Origin: Verrucomicrobiales bacterium
GTDB lineage: Bacteria; Verrucomicrobiota; Verrucomicrobiia; Verrucomicrobiales; DEV007
Reading direction: 5' to 3'
DNA length: 64,000 nt
Assembly: GCA_002698785.1 (NCBI GenBank)
Contig: PAAG01000051.1
Span: forward strand, 1 to 64,000
Shown in pieces: positions 45,674 to 53,442 of the stretch (positions are counted from its first letter, which is position 1; the number at the start of each line of letters is the position of its first letter). Made by a program: the position numbers and the translations under genes. A model generated the notes under the pieces. That model had not been told where the DNA came from, ran no database searches, and saw only the letters and a program-made list of their open reading frames with translations.

Positions 45674-46474
45674 TTAAGGTCTGTCACTCCGATACCAGTT
45701 GGCGAAGTTTTCCCGCATTCGTATCATTGCATCTTCCAGGTCCAAGCCCGCCCAGTTTGCGTAGGCCTGGTATATCGAGACCAGATTTGAGGGATGAGTA
45801 ATCGTTTCTCCGGAATCTGTTTCCATGGGGCATCGAATCAGATCCGGGGGAGGGAGCATGTCAGGCGCATCTGTCTCCAGTAGTATTCGATCCTCCGGCA
45901 CTTGCTCAAATACGGTAAGTTTTTTCGCTTTGTCAGGTCGGAAGAAATACCCAGAGATGGAAAATCGGGCGCCCAATGAGACAAACTGTTCGAGCATTTC
46001 GCCAGGTCCACCGTAGGAATGAAGAAGAAAAGGGACGGACAGGTTTGTATCCTCAAGGCAATCACGAAGGCTTCCCCATGCCTGCAGGCAATGGATCGCC
46101 AATGTTCTTCGCATCTTTTCTGCGAGGCCGAGTTGAAAGAGAAAGGCTTCTCGCTGGGCATCAAGATCATGATCACGAATCCAACGATCAAGCCCGATTT
46201 CTCCGATGCCTGCCTCGGGGTGACGATTCAGCATTTCGACGAGGTGTTCCTTCCAATTCGTGTCGATCACCTCGTTTACCTTCCACGGATGAAGACCGAA
46301 GAAGGGTATGACTTCATCGTATTCTGTTGCGAGAATCGATACAGCCTCCCAATCCTCCGGCGCAGTCCCGTTGACGACCAAAGTTTGGATTCCTTCGGAA
46401 CGAATCGAGTCTATGATGGCGGGCACTTTTCCCCTGAACCGGTGGTCCTGCAGGTGGAGATGGCTGTCGATCAT
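45674..46474 (-). CDS. TatD-family metal-dependent hydrolase
   Basis: 266 residues from ATG 46474 (AGGG upstream). It has the metal-binding IDSHLHLQDHRF, GEIGLDRW, IHCLQAWG, HSYGG, ILLETDAPDM and the late THPSNL motifs of TatD deoxyribonuclease-type hydrolases. These are TIM-barrel enzymes, often with 3'-5' nuclease activity. It lies just upstream of a GNAT gene on the same strand (31-base gap) and may be in one operon with it. Confidence 0.9.
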   Translation of the reverse strand: MIDSHLHLQDHRFRGKVPAIIDSIRSEGIQTLVVNGTAPEDWEAVSILATEYDEVIPFFGLHPWKVNEVIDTNWKEHLVEMLNRHPEAGIGEIGLDRWIRDHDLDAQREAFLFQLGLAEKMRRTLAIHCLQAWGSLRDCLEDTNLSVPFLLHSYGGPGEMLEQFVSLGARFSISGYFFRPDKAKKLTVFEQVPEDRILLETDAPDMLPPPDLIRCPMETDSGETITHPSNLVSIYQAYANWAGLDLEDAMIRMRENFANWYRSDRP

Positions 46475-46504
46475 TTTCCCTCGTGAGACTGAAGACAAGA
46501 CGCC

Positions 46505-47017
46505 TTAGTCCGCCAAGGTCAATCGCATCGGAATCATGTGCGAATGCTGGAATTTGAGCTTCTGAAAGAAGCGCTGGCTTTCCTCACTGATCTTATCCGT
46601 TAGTAGAGTGATCCGTTTAAAATCCTTCCTCTTCGCGAAATCGATGACGTAATTCACCAACTGAGTTCCGTATCCCTGCCCTCGAAAGTCGGGATGAATG
46701 ATGACATCCTCCAGCACGATTACGAAGCCCCCCATCGCGGTACTGATCGTGAAGAGAACGTTGACCATCCCAATGATCTCGTAATCCGTCCTCACGACAA
46801 AAATTCGGCCTCGGTTGGGCTGCTCCAGAATAGATTGAAGGCCTCTTTCCTGCTTCATCCGATCAGGGATGAAGTCTTCCTCCAGTTCAAACAACTGGGT
46901 CGTCAGATCCACCAGTCTTGGAAGATCCTCAAGCGTCGCAGGCTCAATACGGGCCCGCTGATTCAGCGGCTGTATCGGAGCGGTATGCGATATGTCCATT
47001 GATTCAGAATGGGCCAT
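46505..47017 (-). CDS. GNAT-family N-acetyltransferase
   Basis: 170 residues. GNAT motif A is VLEDVIIHPDFRGQGYGTQL (~101-120), followed by motif B-like FAKRKDFKRITLLTDK and RFFQKLKFQHS. It is a one-domain acetyltransferase; its substrate is unknown. The frame starts with ATG 47017; residues 1-20 are extra polar sequence and an internal start is possible. Confidence 0.9.
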   Translation of the reverse strand: MAHSESMDISHTAPIQPLNQRARIEPATLEDLPRLVDLTTQLFELEEDFIPDRMKQERGLQSILEQPNRGRIFVVRTDYEIIGMVNVLFTISTAMGGFVIVLEDVIIHPDFRGQGYGTQLVNYVIDFAKRKDFKRITLLTDKISEESQRFFQKLKFQHSHMIPMRLTLAD

Positions 47018-47085
47018 ACTCCAACTCGAACTTTAGCAAATCGTGCACCAAAGTAAAAGACTAGTTTGAGCAGGTAGATCGAGTT

Positions 47086-48114
47086 TCACTGACGATCGAG
47101 CGGAATCGAAATGAGTCGGTCGGCAGACTGGGTGAATTCTCTCATCGAAAAAACCCAGACGACGGCTTTTTTCCGGCTCCAATAGCCGGGCTCCGAAGTC
47201 GCCTTGTAAAAGAGCTGTTTCCGAGCCTGGACCATTCCGGAACCGCGAACTCCTACTAGGTCCACCGCCTGACCAAGGCGCTGTGACAGATGGTCAGCGA
47301 GCCCGGCGCCCTCGCAGTGCATGCCTCCTGAAGCTCCCTCGTGAAATACCAGCGTGTGGCTATCCCCCAGCAGCAGGACCGGGCTATCGGGACTCGGTGA
47401 AACACCGACTTTCCCCTGATGCTGGACTTTTCGAATGGATAGCGTTTCTCCTGGAACTTTCCCTTCCCACTCACTGCCAGCTATCTGATCTCCCGTGATC
47501 GTCAGTTCCTGGGTATCGGAGAGACCTATTGCTCCGTTCGAAGGCCCGTGTAGATCTTTCAACTCGGCAGCGATCTGGTCTGCGATTCTCTCTATCGCAA
47601 AGGGAGAATAATGCGCGTCCTGCGAGCAGTAGAGCTTAGGCACAATTTCCTGCTGCGTGTTTCTCAGTTGGAGAAAATCCGACTCGACGTCGATGACTTC
47701 GATGCCCTGTTTGGATAGGTTCTTCAGGAATGGCGAAGTCGTCCAGGGATCTCCGGATGCAAAGTCGTTGTCGAGCTTCTCGGGATAAATGGTCCCTTTT
47801 GGAGGTATGGGAACGAGGATAAGCCTGATCCCGCGTCCTGCCAGCAGGTCATCGAATTCCTTGATCGAAGGTATGGGGTCGGAGCCGTTCGCGGCTACTT
47901 CTGCCCAGGACTTAGTCCAGAACTCTCCTGTGCCCAAGTGCCTGAGTTCTTTGACGAGAAAGAACCACTCCGGATCGTCACCTCTCACGCTAGGCTGTGG
48001 AAGAACCCGGCTCATCGCCATTTCGGCAAAGGCGTTCCCTTTTTCCCCACCAAGGCATTGGGCGGAACCCCAAAATGCAATGAACAGGAGAATGAGGTTA
48101 CGAAGGCGGTTCAT
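47086..48114 (-). CDS. AlgX/AlgJ-like SGNH-fold exported protein
   Basis: 342 residues with a signal peptide (NLILLFIAFWGSAQCLGG). It matches the AlgX-related (ALGX) domain: LAGRGIRLILVPIPPKGTIY, the catalytic Asp-x-His in CSQDAHYSPFAIE and the SGNH-type Ser in VLLLGDSHTLVFHE. In alginate or acetylated-polysaccharide systems such proteins transfer or remove acetyl groups in the periplasm. No MBOAT partner gene is nearby, so this is a lone member. Confidence 0.86.
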   Translation of the reverse strand: MNRLRNLILLFIAFWGSAQCLGGEKGNAFAEMAMSRVLPQPSVRGDDPEWFFLVKELRHLGTGEFWTKSWAEVAANGSDPIPSIKEFDDLLAGRGIRLILVPIPPKGTIYPEKLDNDFASGDPWTTSPFLKNLSKQGIEVIDVESDFLQLRNTQQEIVPKLYCSQDAHYSPFAIERIADQIAAELKDLHGPSNGAIGLSDTQELTITGDQIAGSEWEGKVPGETLSIRKVQHQGKVGVSPSPDSPVLLLGDSHTLVFHEGASGGMHCEGAGLADHLSQRLGQAVDLVGVRGSGMVQARKQLFYKATSEPGYWSRKKAVVWVFSMREFTQSADRLISIPLDRQ

Positions 48115-48130
48115 TGCAATTGCTGGCTAT

Positions 48131-49612
48131 CTAGCTGCGAATATAACGTCGCTGAAGGTGTTCTACCAGAGCAGAGGCGTCGGCAGGTTTACCTGTAGCT
48201 TTGACGATCAGATCATCGGGAAGGTAGATGCTTCCTTTCTCGTGGATGTTTTGCCGCATCCAGTTCAGTAGTGGTGAGTAGTCGCCTTTCTCCAATCCCG
48301 TTTCGATAGCCGAATCGTCCTCCAGAGCAGTCTTCATGAGATGCGCGGCATTGATGTTCCCCAAGCTATAGGTAGGAAAGTATCCGAAAATACCCATGCT
48401 CCAGTGAATATCCTGAAGACACCCCTGGGAATCATTCTCGACCGGAAAACCGAAGTAGGATTCGAATCGCTTGTTCCATTCTCCAGGGATGTCTTTTACC
48501 GCCAATTCTCCAGAGAAGATGGCCCGCTCCAGTTCGAAACGGAGCAGGATGTGGAGATCATACGTAACCTCGTCGGACTCTACCCGAATGTAGCTGAGGG
48601 TGGCCTCGTTCACTGCGGCGAACATGTCCTCGGCTGATAGTCCCATCAGTTGAGGAAAGTGATGGATAGCGCGAGGCATCCACTGCTCCCAGAAAGCGAG
48701 ACTTCTTCCCACATGGTTTTCCCAGAGGCGGGACTGTGATTCATGAATGCCTAGTGAAACGGAGTTTCCAATCGGCTGTCCCCGCCATTCTTTTGGCAGC
48801 CCCTGTTCGTACAGGCCATGGCCAGCTTCGTGCAAGACACCGAAAAGTGAGCTGCAGAAATCGTTCTCATCGTAGCGAGTTGTTAGACGCGTATCGAAAG
48901 GCGCCATACCTGAACAGAAGGGATGAACGGCGGTGTCGATACGGCCCGCTTCAAAATCAAATCCTATCGCCTCGGCGACTTCCTGGTTCAGCGCTTGCTG
49001 AGCTTCTACAGGGAAAGGCCCGGAAAGGCGGCTACGATCGAATTTGGGTTGGTTCGTTGCTTCTTCCACAATCGGAATCAGCTGCTCACGAAGTGCTCCT
49101 AGCGTAGAGGTCAGCTTGTTCGTGGACGCGCCTCTTTCGAACTTATCAATGAGAGCGTCGTAGAGGTGTTCTTCGTATCCCCAACACTCTGCCTGCTCAT
49201 GGCAGAGCTCGATCAACTTAGTCAATGGTTCTGCAAAAAGAGAGAAATCCGACTTTTGACGTGCTTCCGTCCAGGCCGACTGAGCATGCACTCGTGTTTC
49301 TGCAAATTCCTGAACAAGTCGTTTGGGAAGTCGGGTTTCCTGTTCGTATTGGTGTTTCCACTCCCGGAGGTTGGCCTTTTCTTCCTGCGATTCAATCGAG
49401 TCCCCCGCTTCGGCAATCCATTCCCCTACTTCAGGTGCCGTGAAACGATCGTGTTGCCACCCACTGAACCAAGACATCTGCTCGGCACGGTATTGAATCC
49501 CTTTCTTCGGGAGCAAGACTTCCTGATCCCAGCTTAACAATGCCTGGGTGTCCCCTACCAATTGTAGCTCGCGGCCGAGCTGTTTTAAATTGTCGTATGC
49601 GGTGGCGCTCAT
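48131..49612 (-). CDS. Carboxypeptidase Taq (M32 metallopeptidase)
   Basis: 493 residues from ATG 49612, the normal family length. The zinc-binding motif HEAGH is in VLHEAGHGLYEQGLPKEW, and the family-specific segments HPFCSGMAPFDTRLTTRY, SLGIHESQSRLWENHVGRS and WDQEVLLPKKG are present. It removes C-terminal residues from cytoplasmic peptides. It starts 17 bases after the AlgX-like gene's ORF in the reading order (the AlgX-like gene follows downstream). Confidence 0.95.
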   Translation of the reverse strand: MSATAYDNLKQLGRELQLVGDTQALLSWDQEVLLPKKGIQYRAEQMSWFSGWQHDRFTAPEVGEWIAEAGDSIESQEEKANLREWKHQYEQETRLPKRLVQEFAETRVHAQSAWTEARQKSDFSLFAEPLTKLIELCHEQAECWGYEEHLYDALIDKFERGASTNKLTSTLGALREQLIPIVEEATNQPKFDRSRLSGPFPVEAQQALNQEVAEAIGFDFEAGRIDTAVHPFCSGMAPFDTRLTTRYDENDFCSSLFGVLHEAGHGLYEQGLPKEWRGQPIGNSVSLGIHESQSRLWENHVGRSLAFWEQWMPRAIHHFPQLMGLSAEDMFAAVNEATLSYIRVESDEVTYDLHILLRFELERAIFSGELAVKDIPGEWNKRFESYFGFPVENDSQGCLQDIHWSMGIFGYFPTYSLGNINAAHLMKTALEDDSAIETGLEKGDYSPLLNWMRQNIHEKGSIYLPDDLIVKATGKPADASALVEHLQRRYIRS

Positions 49613-49640
49613 TTCAGGAAAAGGGATACGGATGTACAAA

Positions 49641-49673
49641 AGAAAGCCGATCACCCAACTTGAGTGATCGGCT
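49641..49673 (-). terminator. Rho-independent terminator of the inactive trypsin-like gene
   Basis: A 10-bp stem (agccgatcac 49645-49654 with gtgatcggct 49664-49673), 9-base loop. On the minus strand it is followed by a U-rich stretch (TTTCTTTTG), just past the stop of the gene at 49694. Confidence 0.75.
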
Positions 49674-49693
49674 GAAAAAACTCATCATTGAAA

Positions 49694-50491
49694 TCAGTTG
49701 CTGGCTTTCCGTGCAAGGTTCGCCATGACCTGAACAGAGCCTGCCGAAATGGTTCCCAATACACCGGAGGGCTTCCCATCAATGATACGAACAACGGTGA
49801 TGCCGACTGGCTTGCCGTCGAGAGTAAAGAGGACAACTCCCTGAGCCGTGCCGACGTCGCTCACGAAGAACGTGCGGTCACCCTTGAAGACTGCTGTGAT
49901 ACGCCCCATCTGGAGAGTCGGCTGGTAGCCGTATACTGCAGACGCACGAGAAAGCCCCACAACACGGTCGGCGGCTTGTGCAGTTGCAGCGAACTGAGAG
50001 AGATCGACTTTCTCGAAATTCTTGCTCACCGCCTTGGCAGCGGCTTCGTCTGGAAGAATGAAGGCGAGATCTGCCTCCGCATCCTGACGAACTACTTTTC
50101 CAGGCAAAAGAACGGAATCGCCGTAGCTGATCTCGACTTCCTTGAAATCGAGCTTTGCCGATTGGATCGTGACGATCTTGTCCTCAATCTTGGCATCCTG
50201 ACCATTCAGCCCAATGCTGGCATCGATGGCAGCGTTGGAAACCACAATCAGGCCGTCGTCCCCAATGGTAACGCCCAACGTACGACGATGCTGTTCGCGA
50301 GGAGGCAAAGGATCGCCTGTCGTTGAGGCAGTCAATTCGCCCTTAACGGTCACGACTACGAGAGCCGCAGAATATTTATCCAGCAATGCGCGCGCCTGCT
50401 CTTCAACACTGTCTTGAGCAAATACAGTTCCAGCGGCCAATATCCAGCTGGCGAGCGCGATGGTGGCAATCGATGCCAAAGAGTACTTCAT
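49694..50491 (-). CDS. Exported trypsin-fold (S1C/DegP-like) protein lacking catalytic residues
   Basis: 265 residues from ATG 50491 with signal peptide SIATIALASWILAAGTVFA. The pattern AALVVVTVKG, GVTIGDDGLIVVSNAAID, DLAFILP and GTAQGVVLFTLDGKPVGI follows the order of a DegP/HtrA protease domain. The expected catalytic His (usually in NHV after the first TN) is replaced by Ala-Ile-Asp, and the GNSGG Ser region is GTAQG, so the triad is broken. No PDZ domain follows. It may be a binding protein or chaperone-like relic. It follows rpsD but has its own terminator and start. Confidence 0.7.
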   Translation of the reverse strand: MKYSLASIATIALASWILAAGTVFAQDSVEEQARALLDKYSAALVVVTVKGELTASTTGDPLPPREQHRRTLGVTIGDDGLIVVSNAAIDASIGLNGQDAKIEDKIVTIQSAKLDFKEVEISYGDSVLLPGKVVRQDAEADLAFILPDEAAAKAVSKNFEKVDLSQFAATAQAADRVVGLSRASAVYGYQPTLQMGRITAVFKGDRTFFVSDVGTAQGVVLFTLDGKPVGITVVRIIDGKPSGVLGTISAGSVQVMANLARKASN

Positions 50492-50568
50492 GAATCGTGG
50501 GGGTTTATCGTGATGCAAATGGTCCGAGAATCTAGCGAGACTACGGAGAACAAAAAGCCGTTTTTCTT

Positions 50569-50622
50569 ATAAAACGAAAATGTGACATTCGGTCATCGCA
50601 AAAGAACGCCGAATGCCACATT
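50569..50622 (-). terminator. Terminator after rpsD, end of the ribosomal transcript
   Basis: A 14-bp stem with one mismatch (aatgtgacattcgg 50579-50592 with ccgaatgccacatt 50609-50622), 16-base loop, followed on the minus strand by a U-rich tail. It lies ~25 bases past rpsD. Confidence 0.85.
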
Positions 50623-50645
50623 AGCAAAAATACGAGTCGTATGAA

Positions 50646-51257
50646 TTATCTTGAATACAATTCGACGACGAGCTGGACATTTACCATGGTGTCGATTTCT
50701 TCGGCATCAGGCAGACGATCCATTGTACCAGAAAGGTTTTCCTTATCAAAAGTGAGCCAGTCCATTACCGGGCGAGCCGAAGTCAGATCGACTGCGCGCA
50801 GACCCAGCTGCTGAGAACGTGTTGCCTCATTTACGGTGATTACATCACCCGGCTTCACGCAATAGGAAGGAACATCCACTTTCTGTCCATTCACTTTGAC
50901 GTGACCGTGGCCAACAAACTGGCGTGCGGCGCGGCGTGTGTTCCCCAAACCGAGGCGATAGCACACGTTGTCGAGACGAGTCTCAAGAAGCTGAACGAGA
51001 ATGTCACCAGTAATTCCCAAGCGGCGATGAGCCTCGGCGAAGTAACGGCGAAACTGCTTCTCCATGATTCCGTACTGGAGTCGGAGTTTCTGCTTCTCGG
51101 CAAGAGCGATCGCGTAGTCACTCTTCTTACGACGAGCACCACGTGCCCCGTGCTGGCCGGGAGGATAAGGGCGACGCTCAAGGGCCTTGGAAGGACCGAA
51201 AAGAGCCACACCGTAGCGGCGGCTGATTTTATCTGTAGGAGTTCTGTCTCTTGCCAT
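50646..51257 (-). CDS. rpsD: 30S ribosomal protein S4
   Basis: Primary 16S rRNA binder of the small subunit and translational autoregulator in some bacteria. 203 residues, normal size. Typical text: RRYGVALFGPSKALERRPYPPG, YGIMEKQFRRYF, S4 RNA-binding domain (~95-160) with LETRLDNVCYRLGLGNTRRAARQFVGHGHVKVNG. Usually rpoA and rplQ follow in the alpha operon; here a terminator comes instead. Confidence 0.98.
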   Translation of the reverse strand: MARDRTPTDKISRRYGVALFGPSKALERRPYPPGQHGARGARRKKSDYAIALAEKQKLRLQYGIMEKQFRRYFAEAHRRLGITGDILVQLLETRLDNVCYRLGLGNTRRAARQFVGHGHVKVNGQKVDVPSYCVKPGDVITVNEATRSQQLGLRAVDLTSARPVMDWLTFDKENLSGTMDRLPDAEEIDTMVNVQLVVELYSR

Positions 51258-51296
51258 CTCTTTCTGGGAAGGGAAAATGTTAACAATTCACAAGGA

Positions 51297-51875
51297 TTAT
51301 ACACGACGGGCCTTCTTCGGGCGGCATCCGTTGTGAGGAACTGGTGTGACGTCTCTAATCATGGTCACATCGATACCGAGTCCCTGAACGGCACGAACAG
51401 CAGACTCACGACCGGCGCCCGGTCCCTTGACACGCACTTCTGCCTGCTTGAGGCCGTGCGACATCGCCTGACGGCAAGCATCCTGAGAAACAAGCTGAGC
51501 TGCGTAAGCGGTGCTCTTACGAGATCCGCGAAAGCCCATCTTGCCAGCGCTAGACCAGCCGATAACGTTACCTGTGGCGTCTGTTACAGACACGATGGTG
51601 TTGTTGAAGGAAGCGGATACGTGAACAATTCCGTTGTGGACGTTCTTACTACCCTTGGCTTTGAGGATCTTTGGAGCCTCCGTGCCTTCTCCACCTTCAA
51701 GCTCAAGGAAGATATCCTCGGCCGTACGTGGCTTTTCTTTTTCCTTCTTTTCCTCTGCAGCTTCCTCAGCAGCAGGTTCGGCAGCTGCCTCAGGAGCTTT
51801 GCTCTCTTCTGCTGCTTCGGGTGCTGCGGTCTTCTTCTCTTCGACCACCTCTTCGGACTTTTCTTCTTCAGCCAT
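51297..51875 (-). CDS. rpsK: 30S ribosomal protein S11 with acidic N-terminal extension
   Basis: 192 residues against the usual ~130. The S11 core starts near residue 78 ([20 protein letters not shown]) and ends with [14 protein letters not shown]. The first ~65 residues are Glu/Ala/Lys-rich ([13 protein letters not shown]) with no match to S11, so an intrinsically disordered extension on the ribosome. The ATG at 51875 is unambiguous as the extension has no internal start with a ribosome-binding site. Confidence 0.97.
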   Translation of the reverse strand: MAEEEKSEEVVEEKKTAAPEAAEESKAPEAAAEPAAEEAAEEKKEKEKPRTAEDIFLELEGGEGTEAPKILKAKGSKNVHNGIVHVSASFNNTIVSVTDATGNVIGWSSAGKMGFRGSRKSTAYAAQLVSQDACRQAMSHGLKQAEVRVKGPGAGRESAVRAVQGLGIDVTMIRDVTPVPHNGCRPKKARRV

Positions 51876-51897
51876 CGTGCTTTACCAGGTATTAAAT

Positions 51898-52269
51898 TTA
51901 CTTACGGATAACTCCAACTGTCTTTCTCTTGCCCTTGCGTGTGCGGGCGTTGGTGGAGGTCCGCTGTCCGCGAACAGGCAATCCGCGACGGTGACGGTAG
52001 CCTCGGTAGCAGTTAATTGAAGTAATGCGCTTCAAATGCCCCTGAAGCTCACGACGAAGGTCACCTTCGATCATGATGCCACTGCCCGTAATTGCGTTTG
52101 CAATACGACCCAGCTGCTCGTCGCTCAATTCACCAGTGCGAATGTCTTTGTCGACGCCTGCTTCTTCCAGGATCTTTGGCGCGGTCTTGCGACCGATTCC
52201 GAAAATGTAAGGGAGAGACGCCTCGATGCGTTTCTCGTTTGGGATTTCTACTCCAAGTAAGCGTGCCAT
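51898..52269 (-). CDS. rpsM: 30S ribosomal protein S13
   Basis: 123 residues. It starts with ARLLGVEIPNEKRIEASLPY, includes GIGRKTAPKILEEAGVD, and ends RGQRTSTNARTRKGKRKTVG. It sits at the top of the small-subunit head and contacts the 50S subunit. It is 29 bases after rpmJ and before rpsK as in the usual alpha operon. Confidence 0.98.
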   Translation of the reverse strand: MARLLGVEIPNEKRIEASLPYIFGIGRKTAPKILEEAGVDKDIRTGELSDEQLGRIANAITGSGIMIEGDLRRELQGHLKRITSINCYRGYRHRRGLPVRGQRTSTNARTRKGKRKTVGVIRK

Positions 52270-52297
52270 GTTCTGATATGGTAAAATGTTCGACCGA

Positions 52298-52411
52298 TTA
52301 TCCCTGACGCTGCTTGTGACGCGGGTTTTTGCAAATCACACGGAGCACCCCATGTCGCTTAATAATGCGACAGTCACTGCAGAGTTTTTTTACGGAAGGT
52401 CTAACTTTCAT
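52298..52411 (-). CDS. rpmJ: 50S ribosomal protein L36
   Basis: A 37-residue protein: [18 protein letters not shown] followed by [18 protein letters not shown]. The CxxC...C...H zinc ligands are intact, so this is the zinc-type L36. It is read from ATG 52411 to TAA 52298. It has no clear ribosome-binding site; a small hairpin (GACAA/TTGTC) lies just before the start. Confidence 0.96.
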   Translation of the reverse strand: MKVRPSVKKLCSDCRIIKRHGVLRVICKNPRHKQRQG

Positions 52412-52436
52412 GAGACAATTTTTCGTTGTCAGGTTT

Positions 52437-52450
52437 CGTTCCTAGGAACG
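52437..52450. promoter_or_regulatory. Perfect 14-bp palindrome in the rpmJ leader
   Basis: cgttcctaggaacg is self-complementary in full. It lies ~25 bases before the rpmJ start, in the ~195-bp map–rpmJ gap, which also has AT-rich sequence suitable for an internal promoter. A regulator-binding site is possible. Confidence 0.3.
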
Positions 52451-52606
52451 TTTCGGCCGGATCGGCTACCCCTCTGACCACCACCCTCGACAAGATTTCG
52501 GCGGGAGGACGGAATGAGTACCACACTTTTCGCTTCTCGCAACCGGTGATTCCCTGTTTGTATCAATTTTTATTCGGTTTTTTTACAAATTTCCGGAAAG
52601 ACTCCA

Positions 52607-53422
52607 TCAAGCTGCAACAGCAGCAAAACTTCGCTCTCTCGGAGTTAAAATTTCTGGTTCTCCGTCCGTTACGAGGACGGTGTGTTCAAAATGAGCTGAA
52701 AGAGCCCGATCGGCAGTGATTACGGTCCAGTCATCTTCGAGGATGAGGACGTCTTCGGTACCTGCGTTTACCATTGGCTCGATGGCCAATACCATACCGG
52801 CCTGCAATTTCGGATTTTTGAAGCGCCGGTTGCGCATTTCTTTCGAATCCCAGTAATTGGGAACTTGCGGCTCTTCGTGAAGTTTTCGTCCGACTCCATG
52901 GCCCACGAACTGTTTCACCACTGTGTAGCCGTATTCTTTCACCGAGTCTTCGACTGACCCGCAGAGTTCAGATAAATACTTCCCTTCTCGCGCGTGGGAA
53001 ATCGCCGTGTAAAGGGAGGTTTCGGTAACAGCAAGGAGTGACTCAGCCACTTCGGAGAGTTTTCCGACTGCTACGGTCTTTGCGTTGTCGCCGATCCAAC
53101 CCTCTTTGCTCAAAATCCCGACGTCAATCTTAACGATATCGGTGTCGAGCAGCTTGCGGTCGCTACCGATACCGTGAACGACTTCTTCGTTTACTGAAAT
53201 ACAGATATGTCCGGGGAATCCGCGGTAGTTCAGAAATGCACTGGTGCAACCCGAGTCGGCCATCAGGTCGGCTGCCGCCTGATCGATTTCTCCGGTGGTA
53301 ACACCAGGCTTCGCCAAGTCGCAGGCTTTCCGTAGAATGTCCGCCGCCAAGGCCCCGGCTTCACGCAACCCATCGAGTTCGCTTCCCGTACGGAGCTGGA
53401 TCCTCGATTTACGTTTCGCCAT
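52607..53422 (-). CDS. map: Methionine aminopeptidase
   Basis: Removes the initiator Met from new proteins. 271 residues. Metal ligands visible: Asp in DTDIVKIDVG, Asp in WIGDNAKTVAVG, His in QFVGHGVGRKLHEEP, Glu in LAIEPMVNAG and Glu in AHFEHTVLVTDG. The N-terminal ~25 residues (AKRKSRIQLRTGSELDGLRE) fit the type I enzyme. It follows secY and precedes rpmJ; infA, often here, is absent. Confidence 0.97.
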   Translation of the reverse strand: MAKRKSRIQLRTGSELDGLREAGALAADILRKACDLAKPGVTTGEIDQAAADLMADSGCTSAFLNYRGFPGHICISVNEEVVHGIGSDRKLLDTDIVKIDVGILSKEGWIGDNAKTVAVGKLSEVAESLLAVTETSLYTAISHAREGKYLSELCGSVEDSVKEYGYTVVKQFVGHGVGRKLHEEPQVPNYWDSKEMRNRRFKNPKLQAGMVLAIEPMVNAGTEDVLILEDDWTVITADRALSAHFEHTVLVTDGEPEILTPRERSFAAVAA

Positions 53423-53442
53423 ATCCTTTCCCCGGGCTCCCC

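Noticed and set aside
50901-51911. 336-codon plus-strand frame opposite rpsD and rpsK
   Set aside because: Antisense shadow of highly biased ribosomal protein codons.
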